This document shows positions 10,904 through 20,209 of a stretch of DNA of 64,000 nucleotides, one piece after another (position 1 is the stretch's first letter; each line of letters starts with the position of its first letter). The notes under the pieces were generated by a model that was not told the DNA's origin, did no database searches, and saw only the letters and a program-made list of their open reading frames with translations. This DNA is from Pseudodesulfovibrio hydrargyri (GTDB lineage: Bacteria > Desulfobacterota > Desulfovibrionia > Desulfovibrionales > Desulfovibrionaceae). The translations under genes were made by a program, and so were the position numbers. The stretch covers positions 1,230,937 through 1,294,936 of the forward strand of contig NZ_LKAQ01000004.1 in NCBI RefSeq assembly GCF_001874525.1, given 5' to 3'.

Positions 10904-11590
10904 CTAGACGTTGCGGCCCATGTCGTAGGCCTCCCGGAGAGAGCCCGTCCCCTTGACGCCGCCCTCGTCCCAGATGCCGGTGCAGGCGACCACGCCCCGT
11001 TCCCGGGCCCCGTACAGGCAATCGGTGAAGACCCTGAACCCGGCGACCACGCTGTCGATGGACCGCCGGCCACCCGCCGCCGAGGCGATGAAGTAGACGT
11101 CCAGGTCGCGGACCATGGTGTAGATGGGGCAGAAACGGTCGATGAAGTTCTTCATCCGGGCGTTGAAGGTCATGAAATAGACCGGGCTGGCCAGGACCAG
11201 GACATCCGCCTCCAGGGCCTTTTTCATGAGCGGGGCCATGTCGTCGTCCTGCACGCAGGAGCCGGGGTCGGAGATGCACGAGCAGCACCCGAGGCAGAAG
11301 TTGATGTCGAGGTCCGACAGCCGGATCTTCTCGGCCCGGTGCCCGGCCTCTGCGGCGCCGCGCAGGAACTCGTCGCACAGGATGTCGGAATTGCCCTCGT
11401 CCCTGGGGCTGGCCGAGACGATCAGCACGTTTTTCACGGCCTTGGCCGGGCCGGATTCCGCCTGCGCCGGTTGCGCGGACGCCATGGCCGCCGCGACCGG
11501 GGCCGCGACCAGGGTCGCCCCCGCCTTGAGCAGCTCGCGCCGCTCCCGGAAAATCCCCGTCCGGTCCGTGTCCCTGTCGCGTTCCCGCAT
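10904..11590 (-). CDS. Flavodoxin-fold NAD(P)H oxidoreductase, Tat-exported copy
   Basis: 228 residues from ATG 11590 (GGAAGAGG upstream). A twin-arginine leader (RERRELLKAG plus hydrophobic stretch to ~AQA) precedes an NADPH-dependent FMN reductase domain: VSASPRDEGNSD phosphate loop, a cysteine cluster CLGCCSCISDPGSC resembling iron-sulfur flavoproteins, and ASPVYFMTFNARMKNFIDR. It is about two-thirds identical by eye to the cytoplasmic copy just upstream (11607-12140), so a duplication followed by acquisition of a Tat signal is likely. Probable substrates are quinones or other electrophiles (inference). Confidence 0.85.
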   Translation of the reverse strand: MRERDRDTDRTGIFRERRELLKAGATLVAAPVAAAMASAQPAQAESGPAKAVKNVLIVSASPRDEGNSDILCDEFLRGAAEAGHRAEKIRLSDLDINFCLGCCSCISDPGSCVQDDDMAPLMKKALEADVLVLASPVYFMTFNARMKNFIDRFCPIYTMVRDLDVYFIASAAGGRRSIDSVVAGFRVFTDCLYGARERGVVACTGIWDEGGVKGTGSLREAYDMGRNV

Positions 11591-11606
11591 GGCGGCCTCT
11601 TCCGGG

Positions 11607-12140
11607 TTAGACGCTGCGGCCCAGTTCAAAGGCCTTCTTGCTCGCGGGGGTGCCCTTGGCCCCGCCCGCGTTCCATAGGCCGGTCACGGCCACGGTCCCC
11701 TTTTCGGTCACGTCCAGGCAGTCGGTGAAGACCCGGTAGCCCGTAAACGTGCTTTCCACCGGGAAGCTGCCGCCCGCCGCGGCCGCGATGAAGTAGACGT
11801 CCTTGTCGTGGATCAGGGGATAGATGGGGCAGACCCTGTCCATGAAGGTCTTCATCTGGCCGTTGAAGGAACGGAAGTAGACCGGGCTGGCCAGGACCAG
11901 GACGTCGGCCGCCAGAATCTGTTCGTAGATGGCGTTCATGTCGTCCTTCTGGACGCACCGGCCGGGCTTGCCGACGCAGGTGCAGCATCCGGTACAGTAG
12001 TTGATGTGCCGTTCGGCCAGGCGGATCTTCTCCGCCCGGTGTCCGGCCTCCTCGGCCCCGCGCAGGAACTCGTCGCACAGGATGTCGGAGTTGGCGTTCT
12101 TTCTGGGGCTGGCCGAAATGATCAGTATGTTCTTGCTCAT
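11607..12140 (-). CDS. Flavodoxin-fold NAD(P)H oxidoreductase, cytoplasmic copy
   Basis: 177 residues without a signal peptide. Motifs: ISASPRKNANSD FMN phosphate loop, CTGCCTCVGKPGRC cysteine cluster, and ASPVYFRSFNGQMKTFMDR. The cluster resembles that of iron-sulfur flavoproteins, which may bind a [4Fe-4S] centre in addition to FMN. It is paralogous to the downstream Tat-exported copy, 17 nt away. The clustering with AKRs, cupins and carboxymuconolactone decarboxylase recurs in bacterial electrophile-response loci (established pattern); the precise reaction is unknown. Confidence 0.87.
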   Translation of the reverse strand: MSKNILIISASPRKNANSDILCDEFLRGAEEAGHRAEKIRLAERHINYCTGCCTCVGKPGRCVQKDDMNAIYEQILAADVLVLASPVYFRSFNGQMKTFMDRVCPIYPLIHDKDVYFIAAAAGGSFPVESTFTGYRVFTDCLDVTEKGTVAVTGLWNAGGAKGTPASKKAFELGRSV

Positions 12141-12230
12141 GATTCGTAGGGGGTGAAATTTTGCGGCGGCCGCTCCGGGACAGGCGATTCCTTCACCGGA
12201 GCGGACGCCGTTTGTGTTAATGGGGTCCGG

Positions 12231-12968
12231 CTACTTGCGGGCTTCGAGGACCTTGGCGAGCACCTTGCCCGCGCTGTCCGCCTCGTCCTTGCCCACCTCG
12301 GCGTCCAGGACCTTGACGAAGTCGTGCATCTGGCCCTTGGACAGGCCGGTGTTCATGGCCGCGCCCATGTGGAAGCCGAGCGGCCCCTCGGCCCGGCCCA
12401 GGCTGGCCAGGCAGGCGATGGTCGCCAGTTCGCGTTCCTGGCGGGTCAGCACGTCGCGGGCGAAGATGTCCGCGAACAGGTGCTCCTTGAGGTACGTGTC
12501 GATGATCGGCGCGAACTTCTGGTACGGGGCGTCTTCCTTGGGGACTTCCTTGAGCCCGGACAGGTCGGCGCGCACGCGGGCGCCGTAGGCGTCGCGGTTG
12601 AAGTCGGCCGGAAGCGGCGAGGCTTCCTTGCCCATTTCATCCTCGATGCCCTTGGCCTTGCGTTCGTCCATCACGCCCATGAAGGTCCAGATTCCGCCCA
12701 GGCTGCGGGGAAAGCCCGCGTAGGCGTACATCTGGACAAGGACTTCCTTGACCTCGTTGACGGTCAGCCCGGCGTCCAGCCCTTCGTTCAGGGCCGGTTT
12801 GAGCCGGGCCGTGTCGCCCGTGGTGGTGAAGGCGGCGATGGTCACGATGGCCTTTTGGCGGGCGTCGAGGGTTGTTTCCTTGTTCATTTCGCTTGCCTCC
12901 GTTGTCGCCGCGATACCGAGGACCAGGGCCAGAGAGATCAGGAACGGGAAGTGTTTCCGGGTTCGCAC
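12231..12968 (-). CDS. Exported carboxymuconolactone decarboxylase-family protein
   Basis: 245 residues with a signal peptide (MRTRKHFPFLISLALVLG, cleavage near EAS). Two carboxymuconolactone decarboxylase-like halves follow: one with LNEGLDAGLTVNEVKEVLVQMYAYAGFPR and one with LTRQERELATIACLASLGRAEGPLGFHMGAAMNTGLSKGQ. The family includes AhpD-like peroxidase partners and decarboxylases. The first half has no CxxC pair, so AhpD-type redox chemistry is doubtful. It lies 10 nt downstream of an exported cupin gene. Confidence 0.85.
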   Translation of the reverse strand: MRTRKHFPFLISLALVLGIAATTEASEMNKETTLDARQKAIVTIAAFTTTGDTARLKPALNEGLDAGLTVNEVKEVLVQMYAYAGFPRSLGGIWTFMGVMDERKAKGIEDEMGKEASPLPADFNRDAYGARVRADLSGLKEVPKEDAPYQKFAPIIDTYLKEHLFADIFARDVLTRQERELATIACLASLGRAEGPLGFHMGAAMNTGLSKGQMHDFVKVLDAEVGKDEADSAGKVLAKVLEARK

Positions 12969-12978
12969 GGCCGGCCTC

Positions 12979-13443
12979 CTATCGCTTCATGTATTGTTCG
13001 TCGGTGACCTTTTCCTTCCAGACGACAGCCTTGCCGTCCTTCACGCCGGAGATCACCAGGTGGGTCATGGGCGCGTCCGGGGTCGCGCCGTGCCAGTGGT
13101 CCACGCCCACCGGGCACCATACGGTCTCCCCTTCATGGAACTCGATGACCTTGCCGTCGCGCGTGCCGGTCAGGGCCACGCCGTCGGTCACGATCATGTG
13201 CTGTCCGGCCGGGTGCCAGTGCCAGTTGGTCCGGGCCCCGGGCTGGAAGGTGACGTACGCGCCCGAGTACTGGGCGGTCTCGTTGGGCGGGAACAGCATG
13301 TCCACGGTCACGTCGCCGGTGAAGTACTCGGCCGGGCCCTTGAAGGATTTCTGCGTTCCCTGCAGGTAGGGCACCTGGCCCTGTTCGGCGTACGCCACGG
13401 CGGCGAAGGCCAGCACGGCCATGATCAGGATCAGTTTCTTCAT
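12979..13443 (-). CDS. Exported cupin-domain protein
   Basis: 154 residues with a clear signal peptide (MKKLILIMAVLAFAAVAYA). The body is a single cupin: GAYVTFQPGARTNWHWHPAGQHMIVTDG with the His-x-His metal motif, then WCPVGVDHWHGATPDAPMTHLVI with the last His ligand. It is paired with a similar cupin without signal (13571-13978); the two share the pattern GPxxEYFTG...PGxRxxWHxHxxG and the late HWHGA. Function unknown; an isomerase or dioxygenase role is possible. Confidence 0.87.
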   Translation of the reverse strand: MKKLILIMAVLAFAAVAYAEQGQVPYLQGTQKSFKGPAEYFTGDVTVDMLFPPNETAQYSGAYVTFQPGARTNWHWHPAGQHMIVTDGVALTGTRDGKVIEFHEGETVWCPVGVDHWHGATPDAPMTHLVISGVKDGKAVVWKEKVTDEQYMKR

Positions 13444-13570
13444 TGCATGCTCCTTTTCGTTGGTCCGGATTCCCCCTTGGGGAGAGCACTGCGAGCCCCG
13501 CGAAGGAGTTGCCCGGGTGGTGCGTCGGCCATATGGCCGACGAAATTCGGGTGCGGACGCCGGGGGCCGG

Positions 13571-13978
13571 TTAGCCCAGGGCGTCGTACTCCTCGTCGGA
13601 AACCGGCTCCAGCCACTCGTTGGACTTGCCCTCGGCCGGGACCTCCACCGCCACGTGGGCGAACCAGGAATCCTTGGCGGCGCCGTGCCAGTGCTTGGTC
13701 TCGGGCGCGATGTTGACCACGTCGCCGGGGCGCAGTTCGCGGGCCGGTTTTCCGGCCTCCTGGTACCAGCCGCGTCCGCCGGTCACGAGCAGGATCTGGC
13801 CGCCCTTGTGGTGGATGTGCCAGAAGTTGCGGCAGCCGGGCTCGAAGGTCACGTTGCCGATGTACACGCCTTCGGTGGAAAGCATTTCCAGATAGCTGGT
13901 GCCGGTGAAATAGGCGGCGTAGGCCTCGTTCAGGGGCCCTTTGGGGAAGATGCCGTCTCCCTTGAAGGTATCGCTCAT
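13571..13978 (-). CDS. Cytoplasmic cupin-domain protein
   Basis: 135 residues, no signal. Cupin motifs: GNVTFEPGCRNFWHIHHKGGQILLVTGGRG (His-x-His plus Gln) and PGDVVNIAPETKHWHGAAKDSWFAHVAVE. It is close to the (R)-mandelonitrile lyase-like / carboxymuconolactone-associated cupins usually encoded beside CMD proteins. The start has AAGGAG upstream. TTGCCCG heptamers stand at 14001 and 14009, just before the gene. Confidence 0.87.
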   Translation of the reverse strand: MSDTFKGDGIFPKGPLNEAYAAYFTGTSYLEMLSTEGVYIGNVTFEPGCRNFWHIHHKGGQILLVTGGRGWYQEAGKPARELRPGDVVNIAPETKHWHGAAKDSWFAHVAVEVPAEGKSNEWLEPVSDEEYDALG

Positions 13979-14034
13979 GGTTAAACTCCTTGCGTTGTTC
14001 TTGCCCGTTTGCCCGCGGTTCGGCGGGCGACAGA

Positions 14035-14550
14035 CTATTTTTTCAGCTCTATCCGGACGGAAATGCTCCGGTCCAGGGTCTCCATGACGGACGGGGGGCA
14101 GTCGAGCGCGCCCATGGTGACCATACCGTCGAACTGTTGGGAAATCTCCTCATCCTTGTAAAGGATGGCGAAATAGTTCCCGTCCACGGCATAGGCGATG
14201 TCGCCGTTCTTCCACCCGCTGCGCAGGCTGGTCTTGTCAAAGGGCAGCGAGTCGCTCATGACCCCGCAAAAGTCGTGTTCGTAGCGCTGCAGCCGCACGG
14301 TGTACGGCAGTTTGGCCAGCAGCGCCTGGGCAGGCTTGCTGTCGTTGAGCACCGCGGGGATCACGGTCTCGCCGACGATCAACTGGATATCGGTCGTGTT
14401 CTCGGACATGGTGTTCGCTCCTTCGTGACCGCCGCCGTCCCCGGGCGCCGCCGGGGCGTTCGGAACATGGGCCAGAGCGCCCATGAGGACGAAGCATATC
14501 ACGAATACGTTCTTGAGTAAGGTGTTTCGCAATCTCTGATTCCTATACAT
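14035..14550 (-). CDS. Exported single-domain cyclophilin-like protein
   Basis: 171 residues with a signal peptide (TLLKNVFVICFVLMGALAHVPNAPA) and one cyclophilin-like domain: VLNDSKPAQALLAKLPYTVRL, DFCGVMSDSLPF, GWKNGDIAYAVDGNYFAILYKDE. It is related to each half of the 9655-10497 protein. ATG 14550 has no ribosome site; a TTG seven codons in is preceded by AGGA and may be the real start, in which case TATAGG at the annotated start could be a -10 element. Biochemical role not established. Confidence 0.75.
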   Translation of the reverse strand: MYRNQRLRNTLLKNVFVICFVLMGALAHVPNAPAAPGDGGGHEGANTMSENTTDIQLIVGETVIPAVLNDSKPAQALLAKLPYTVRLQRYEHDFCGVMSDSLPFDKTSLRSGWKNGDIAYAVDGNYFAILYKDEEISQQFDGMVTMGALDCPPSVMETLDRSISVRIELKK

Positions 14551-14589
14551 CGCCCGGGGCGGGACGGTTTGGACAATCCTCCTGAAAAA

Positions 14590-14623
14590 TTGCCCGATCC
14601 TCCGAAATCGGAGGATCGGGCAA
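14590..14623 (-). terminator. Terminator, also motif copy c
   Basis: Perfect 15-bp stem (14590-14604 with 14609-14623) and AAAT loop; on the minus strand it is followed by a T-run, so it should terminate the Gfo/Idh gene. Its left arm is TTGCCCGATCCTCC, the third copy of the motif seen at 5473 and 9543. Confidence 0.88.
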
Positions 14624-14628
14624 GACTG

Positions 14629-15717
14629 CTACCGCCCGGCGACTTTCTCGGAGGTCCGCTCGATGGCGTCCAGTAGTTCGTGCAGCCTGACGGCGTCCGC
14701 GAAGCTGGGGGCGTTGCGGGTGCCGTTCCTGATGTCCCCGGCGACCAGGGCGTAGATGCCGCCGACGTTGCGCGGGATGACCTCTTCCGGGCGGCCTTCG
14801 TACAGCTCGGCCGGAACGGCCAGGGGGTGCATTTCGGTCTCTTCGCCGTTCGCGCCGAACAGGGAGAGCTGGGCCATCTGGCCGTGGCCGAACCCGGCCC
14901 TGACCTGGATATCGCCCTCGGTGCCGTTGATCTCCCAGAGGAAGTTGGTCCCCCGGGACATGCCGCCCCGGTAGTGGGCCGAGAAGGCCGCGCCGCTTTC
15001 AAACACGCCGTTGACCATGATCTGGTCCTCGGAGGTGGCGGTCAGGGTCTCGCCGGTGTCGGTCACCTTGACCTTGTCGCGGCGCAGAACCATGCGTCCG
15101 GCGATGTCCTTGAACTCGCCGAGCACGTCGCGCACCCCGGCCAGGGTGTGCCCGAACGGGATGGTCAGCATGGTCGCGCCCGTGGCCTTGTCGTTGAGGT
15201 AGGCGAGGTCGGCGACCGTCTCCGTGCCCCAGCCCCCGGCGTCGGCCACGATGGTCGAGGAGAGCACCTCGCCGACGTACCCGTCCGCAATCAGCTTGCC
15301 CAGGTATTCGACCTCCACGGCCGCGCGCATCTGCGTGCCCACGGTGGCGACCACGCCCTTTTCCTTGGCCAGGGCGGACAGCTTGCGGGCCTCTTCCAAC
15401 CCGTTGCCGAGCGGCCACTCGCAGTGCACGTTCTTGCCCGCCTCAAGCGCGGCGGAGACCAGTTCGAAATGGTAGGGCACCTTGACAGTGACCACGACCA
15501 GGTCGATCCCGTCCGAGGCGACCAGGTCCATGGGCGTGTCAAAGGCGTGTTTCAGGCCGAGCGCCTCGGCGGACCTCTTCCCGCTTTCCGGGGTGGAGTT
15601 GGCCACGCCCACGACCTCGAAGTCGTCGGCCAGGGACTTGAGCGCCGGGATATGCGCGGTGGAAGCCCAGTGGCTGTCCGGGTTCAATCCGATGAATCCA
15701 ACTTTGATCTTGCTCAT
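14629..15717 (-). CDS. Gfo/Idh/MocA-family (Gal80-like) oxidoreductase
   Basis: 362 residues. N-terminal Rossmann fold with VGFIGLNPDSHWASTAHIPAL and the conserved CEWPLGNGLEEARKL (the family's EKP-like segment replaced by EWP), then a C-terminal Gfo/Idh substrate domain with GGMSRGTNFLWEINGTEGDI. The changed catalytic Lys position and the start resemble Gal80-like members of fungi and bacteria, which may bind NAD(P) without full dehydrogenase activity. Substrate unknown. Preceded by AAGGATGTC-type ribosome site; followed by a perfect terminator. Confidence 0.87.
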   Translation of the reverse strand: MSKIKVGFIGLNPDSHWASTAHIPALKSLADDFEVVGVANSTPESGKRSAEALGLKHAFDTPMDLVASDGIDLVVVTVKVPYHFELVSAALEAGKNVHCEWPLGNGLEEARKLSALAKEKGVVATVGTQMRAAVEVEYLGKLIADGYVGEVLSSTIVADAGGWGTETVADLAYLNDKATGATMLTIPFGHTLAGVRDVLGEFKDIAGRMVLRRDKVKVTDTGETLTATSEDQIMVNGVFESGAAFSAHYRGGMSRGTNFLWEINGTEGDIQVRAGFGHGQMAQLSLFGANGEETEMHPLAVPAELYEGRPEEVIPRNVGGIYALVAGDIRNGTRNAPSFADAVRLHELLDAIERTSEKVAGR

Positions 15718-15834
15718 GATGACATCCTTTTTTTAGTGTCCTGAACGAAAATATGCGGGTCTTGCCCGTTTCGTTTTTCTGGCTCTCCGGTTCCCTCCGT
15801 TCCGGGGAGCGTCGCCGTTTCCATGGCCGCCGGT

Positions 15835-16434
15835 CTATGCGGCCCCTTGCTCTTGCTCGCGTTCCGCCTCGGCCACGGTCTTGAGGAACCGGGCCGGGAC
15901 ACCGCCCACGATGGTGCCCGGAGCCACATCCTTGGTGACCACGGCTCCGGCGGCCACGATGGCGTCGTCCCCGACCGTGACTCCCTGGAGTATGGTCGCG
16001 TTGGACCCGACCCAGACGTTCTTGCCGATGACGATGGGGGCGGGGTAGTTCAATTGCCTCTTTTCCGGGGCGAAGCCGTGGTTCACGGTGGCCAGGACCA
16101 CTTTGTGGCCGATCAGCGCGCCGTCCTGGATGGTGATCCCGCCCTGGTCCTGGAAGTTGCAGCAGGCGTTGATGAACACGTTCTTGCCGATCGTTATGTT
16201 CTTGCCGAAATCGCTGTGGAACGGGGGGAACAGGGTGAAGGTGCCGTCCACCTCCCTGCCGGTGAGCGCGGCCATGAGCGAACGGACTTCGTCGGGCGAG
16301 TGGTAGGCGTTGTTCAGCTCCGCCGTGATGCGCATGGCTTCGTTGCTGTAATGCACCAGGAGGGAGTGGGCGTCCGATCCGGCCTCTATGGGCTGGCCGT
16401 TGTCGAAGATTTCGAGAAGTTGCTTGAGGTCCAT
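15835..16434 (-). CDS. Hexapeptide-repeat (maltose/galactoside-type) O-acetyltransferase
   Basis: 199 residues from ATG 16434. The C-terminal part is a left-handed beta helix of hexapeptide repeats: IGKNVFINACCNFQDQGGITIQDGALIGHKVV, then NHGFAPEKRQ, then IGKNVWVGSNATILQGVTVGDDAIVAAGAVV and GGVPARFLK. This is the LacA/Maa/NodL group, which acetylates sugars with acetyl-CoA; the His in TVNHGF is the usual catalytic base. It is the neighbour of the Gfo/Idh gene in the island. The ribosome site is weak; a longer frame upstream looks non-coding. Confidence 0.87.
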   Translation of the reverse strand: MDLKQLLEIFDNGQPIEAGSDAHSLLVHYSNEAMRITAELNNAYHSPDEVRSLMAALTGREVDGTFTLFPPFHSDFGKNITIGKNVFINACCNFQDQGGITIQDGALIGHKVVLATVNHGFAPEKRQLNYPAPIVIGKNVWVGSNATILQGVTVGDDAIVAAGAVVTKDVAPGTIVGGVPARFLKTVAEAEREQEQGAA

Positions 16435-16674
16435 TTTTATTTGTTTCCCATATATGTTTCGGCCAGGTTCGGAGCCGGTGCGGATTGCCGGGCGCGCCCC
16501 GGAGGAGAGGCACCGCTTCATCTTATCACAAAAGGCGAGACAGCGGTGAGCAAAACCGCTGTCGGGAAAAACCGTTCGAGCGACGGCGCGGGGCAGGGGC
16601 GTTGCGCCGCCATGGGGGTTCACCCTTGAAGGCCCGCCGCCGGACTGGCGGCGGGCCCGGTTTTCTCGCGGTTG

Positions 16675-17724
16675 CTACAGCGACTTGGTGAAGAAGTCCT
16701 CAAGCTTGTCGAACGGGATCATGTCCGTGCGGTCGTACAGGTCGATGTGCCGCGCGCCGGGGACGATGACCAGCTCCTTGGGCTCCTTGGCCATCTTGTA
16801 GGCGTCCTCGGTAAAGTACCGGGAATGCGCCTTCTCGCCCATGATGAACAGGATCGGGCGCGGCGAGATGGTGTCGATGTAGTTGAGCAGCGGGAAGTTC
16901 GTGAAGGCCATGTTGCTGGTCGCCGTGAACGGGCCGTGGGAGCGCGGATGGTGGCCGCGCGGCATGGCGTAGTATTCCCAGAACTCGCTCATGATCGGGT
17001 CCAGCCCCTCGGGAATGGAATTGACCGCTTCGGTCGGGAAGCCCTCGGGCAGCATGGGGGCGCCGTTCTCGAAGTCCTTCCAGCGCTGCTCGCCGAGCTC
17101 GGTGAGCACCTTGGTGCGCTCCTCGTCGGTCATGGAATCCTGCCAGCCGTTTCGGATCACGCGGCTCATGTCGTACATGGACGCGGTGGCCACGGCCTTG
17201 ATGCGCTGGTCGACCTGCGCGGCCTTGAGGGCGAACCCGCCGCTGCCGCAGATGCCGATGGCGCCGATCCGGTTCCGGTCCACGAAGGGACGGGTGCCCA
17301 GAAAGTCCACGCCCGCGCTGAAGTCCTCGGAGAAGATTTCCGGGGACGAGATGTGGCGGGGCTCGCCGCCGCTTTCGCCGTTGAAGGACTCGTCAAAGGC
17401 GATGGCCACGAAGCCGCGCTCGGCCATGGTCTGGGCGTAGATGCCCGCGCCCTGCTCCTTGACGCCGCCGTAGGGCGTACCCACGACCAGCGCCGGGTAT
17501 TTCTTGGATTTGTCCATGTCCTTGGGCATGTACATGTCCGCGGACAGGGTGATGCCGTACCGGTTGGGGTACGAAACCTTTTCGTGAACGACCTTGTCGC
17601 TCAATTTGAATGTCTTGTCCCAGGTCATATCTTCCTCCGCATAGGCAAGGTTGGCCGCCAGCACCAGGGTCAGCACCGGCAGTGCGGTTTTCATCAGCTT
17701 GGTCACAAAAGCGGTAAGTTTCAT
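16675..17724 (-). CDS. Exported alpha/beta hydrolase (dienelactone hydrolase/X-Pro-like)
   Basis: 349 residues from ATG 17724, with GGAGG at good spacing. Signal peptide (MKLTAFVTKLMKTALPVLTLVLAANLAYA), then an alpha/beta hydrolase: VVGTPYGGVKEQGAGIYAQTMAERGFVAIAFD, nucleophile region GICGSGGFALKAAQ and late His in VPGARHIDLYDR. The elbow G-x-C-G-S-G has Cys in the second position and Ser in GSGG, so the nucleophile should be checked. It would act in the periplasm. Reaction unknown. Confidence 0.82.
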   Translation of the reverse strand: MKLTAFVTKLMKTALPVLTLVLAANLAYAEEDMTWDKTFKLSDKVVHEKVSYPNRYGITLSADMYMPKDMDKSKKYPALVVGTPYGGVKEQGAGIYAQTMAERGFVAIAFDESFNGESGGEPRHISSPEIFSEDFSAGVDFLGTRPFVDRNRIGAIGICGSGGFALKAAQVDQRIKAVATASMYDMSRVIRNGWQDSMTDEERTKVLTELGEQRWKDFENGAPMLPEGFPTEAVNSIPEGLDPIMSEFWEYYAMPRGHHPRSHGPFTATSNMAFTNFPLLNYIDTISPRPILFIMGEKAHSRYFTEDAYKMAKEPKELVIVPGARHIDLYDRTDMIPFDKLEDFFTKSL

Positions 17725-17804
17725 TGTGGCCTCCATCAGTTCGAATGATTGTTGCGGTTGTCACTATCGCGACCCGGACCAAAGAGCCGCGCGGCCCGGC
17801 CGGG

Positions 17805-18848
<1,044 letters not shown>

Positions 18849-20036
18849 CTACAGCGCCGAGCGGAAGATCGCGACCATGTCGTCCGCGCTCAGCGGCGGG
18901 ATGCCCGGCAGGTTGCCCTGGCCGTCGTTGATGATCTTCAGGGTGTCATCGGCGTAGGTCCTCAGCAGCTTGTCGTCGATGCCCAGCTCGGAGAAGCGGG
19001 TCGGGCAGCCGATGGAGCGCAGGAACTCCTCGAACAGGTCGATGCCCTTGAGCGCGCAGTCGAGGTCGTCGGCGGACTTGGCCTTGAGGCCGAAGATGCG
19101 CTCGGCGAACTGGACGTACTTGGCGGTGTTGGACTTGGCCGAGAAGCGCATCCAGGCCGGGTTGATGATCGCCAGGCCCGCCGCGTGGGTGATGTCGTGG
19201 TAGGCGGAGACGGTGTGCTCCATCATGTGCACCGGGTAGGGGGCGTCGGTGCCGATCTGGGCCCAGCCGATGAGCGCCACCGAGGCGGCCCACATGACCT
19301 GGGCGCGTGCTTCCACGTCGTTGCCGTCGGCGATGGCCTTGGGGCCCCACTCCATGGCGGTCTTGATGACGCCCTCGGTCAGGCTGTCCTGGATGGGCGT
19401 GCTCACGGCGCTGTTCAGGTAGGACTCGGTCACGTGGGTGATCAGGTCGCAGACGCCGTAGGCGGTCTGGTTCTTGGGCACGCTCACGGTCAGGGCCGGG
19501 TCCATGACCGCGACCTTGGGGTAGAGCACCGGGTTGGAGATGAAGGACTTGACCGTGGTTTCCTCGTTGGTCACGACCGCGGCGCAGTTGGCCTCGGAGC
19601 CTGTGGCCGCCAGGGTGGGCACGGTGACCACGGGCAGGGCCTCGGTGGGCACGTAGACCTCTTCCTGGCCGTGCAGGATCATGTCCCACGGGTCGCCGTC
19701 GTACAGGGCCGCGGCGGCCATGACCTTGGAGGCGTCCATGACGCTGCCGCCGCCCACGGCCACGATCACGTCGCAGCCCTGTTCGCGGATGATGGCCGCG
19801 CCGCGCGAGACCGTGGTGAGGCGCGGGTTGGGCTCGACGCCGTCGCATTCGGCGAAGTCCACGCCGGCCGCCTTCAGGCTTTCGACGACCTTGTCGAAGG
19901 TGCCGCTGCGCTTGACGCTGCCGCCGCCGGTGACGATGAGGGCCTTCTTGCCGTATTCACTGACCAGTTCCCCGAGACGGGAGAGGGTTTCGGCACCGAA
20001 GACGATGCGGGTCGGATTTTGAAATTCGAAATTCAT
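18849..20036 (-). CDS. Iron-containing alcohol dehydrogenase (YqhD/BDH-like)
   Basis: 395 residues, ATG 20036 with AAGGAG upstream. Group III metal-dependent alcohol dehydrogenase: GGGSVKRSG and AVGGGSVMDASK nucleotide-binding motifs, VPTLAATGSEAN, and metal ligands Asp/His in CDLITHVTES and HMMEHTVSAYHDITHAAGLAI. Such NADPH enzymes (YqhD, BdhA) reduce aldehydes. It is the promoter-proximal gene of the island, divergent from the AraC regulator, with a promoter region of about 170 nt between them. Confidence 0.92.
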   Translation of the reverse strand: MNFEFQNPTRIVFGAETLSRLGELVSEYGKKALIVTGGGSVKRSGTFDKVVESLKAAGVDFAECDGVEPNPRLTTVSRGAAIIREQGCDVIVAVGGGSVMDASKVMAAAALYDGDPWDMILHGQEEVYVPTEALPVVTVPTLAATGSEANCAAVVTNEETTVKSFISNPVLYPKVAVMDPALTVSVPKNQTAYGVCDLITHVTESYLNSAVSTPIQDSLTEGVIKTAMEWGPKAIADGNDVEARAQVMWAASVALIGWAQIGTDAPYPVHMMEHTVSAYHDITHAAGLAIINPAWMRFSAKSNTAKYVQFAERIFGLKAKSADDLDCALKGIDLFEEFLRSIGCPTRFSELGIDDKLLRTYADDTLKIINDGQGNLPGIPPLSADDMVAIFRSAL

Positions 20037-20209
20037 TATGTACTCCTTTTGTTTTCGCGTTGACGTATAAGTATATAAGGCCTTCTTCGTCGGCCTTGAA
20101 CGCACGTTCCTCTCAAAACCTTGCCTATTCCTCTTTAGTGAGAACTTTTCTCTTGTATTGAACAAAAGAATGGTGTCCATAATAGGGGTGAAGAAATGGA
20201 GGTGGAGTG
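20037..20209. promoter_or_regulatory. Divergent promoter region between alcohol dehydrogenase and araC-type gene
   Basis: AT-richer than its surroundings. It contains TTGACGTATAAGTATATAAG near 20060 and, at 20121-20133, TTGCCTATTCCTC, a degenerate form of the motif at 5473, 9543 and 14590. Probable site where the AraC-type protein acts on both genes (inference). Confidence 0.5.
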
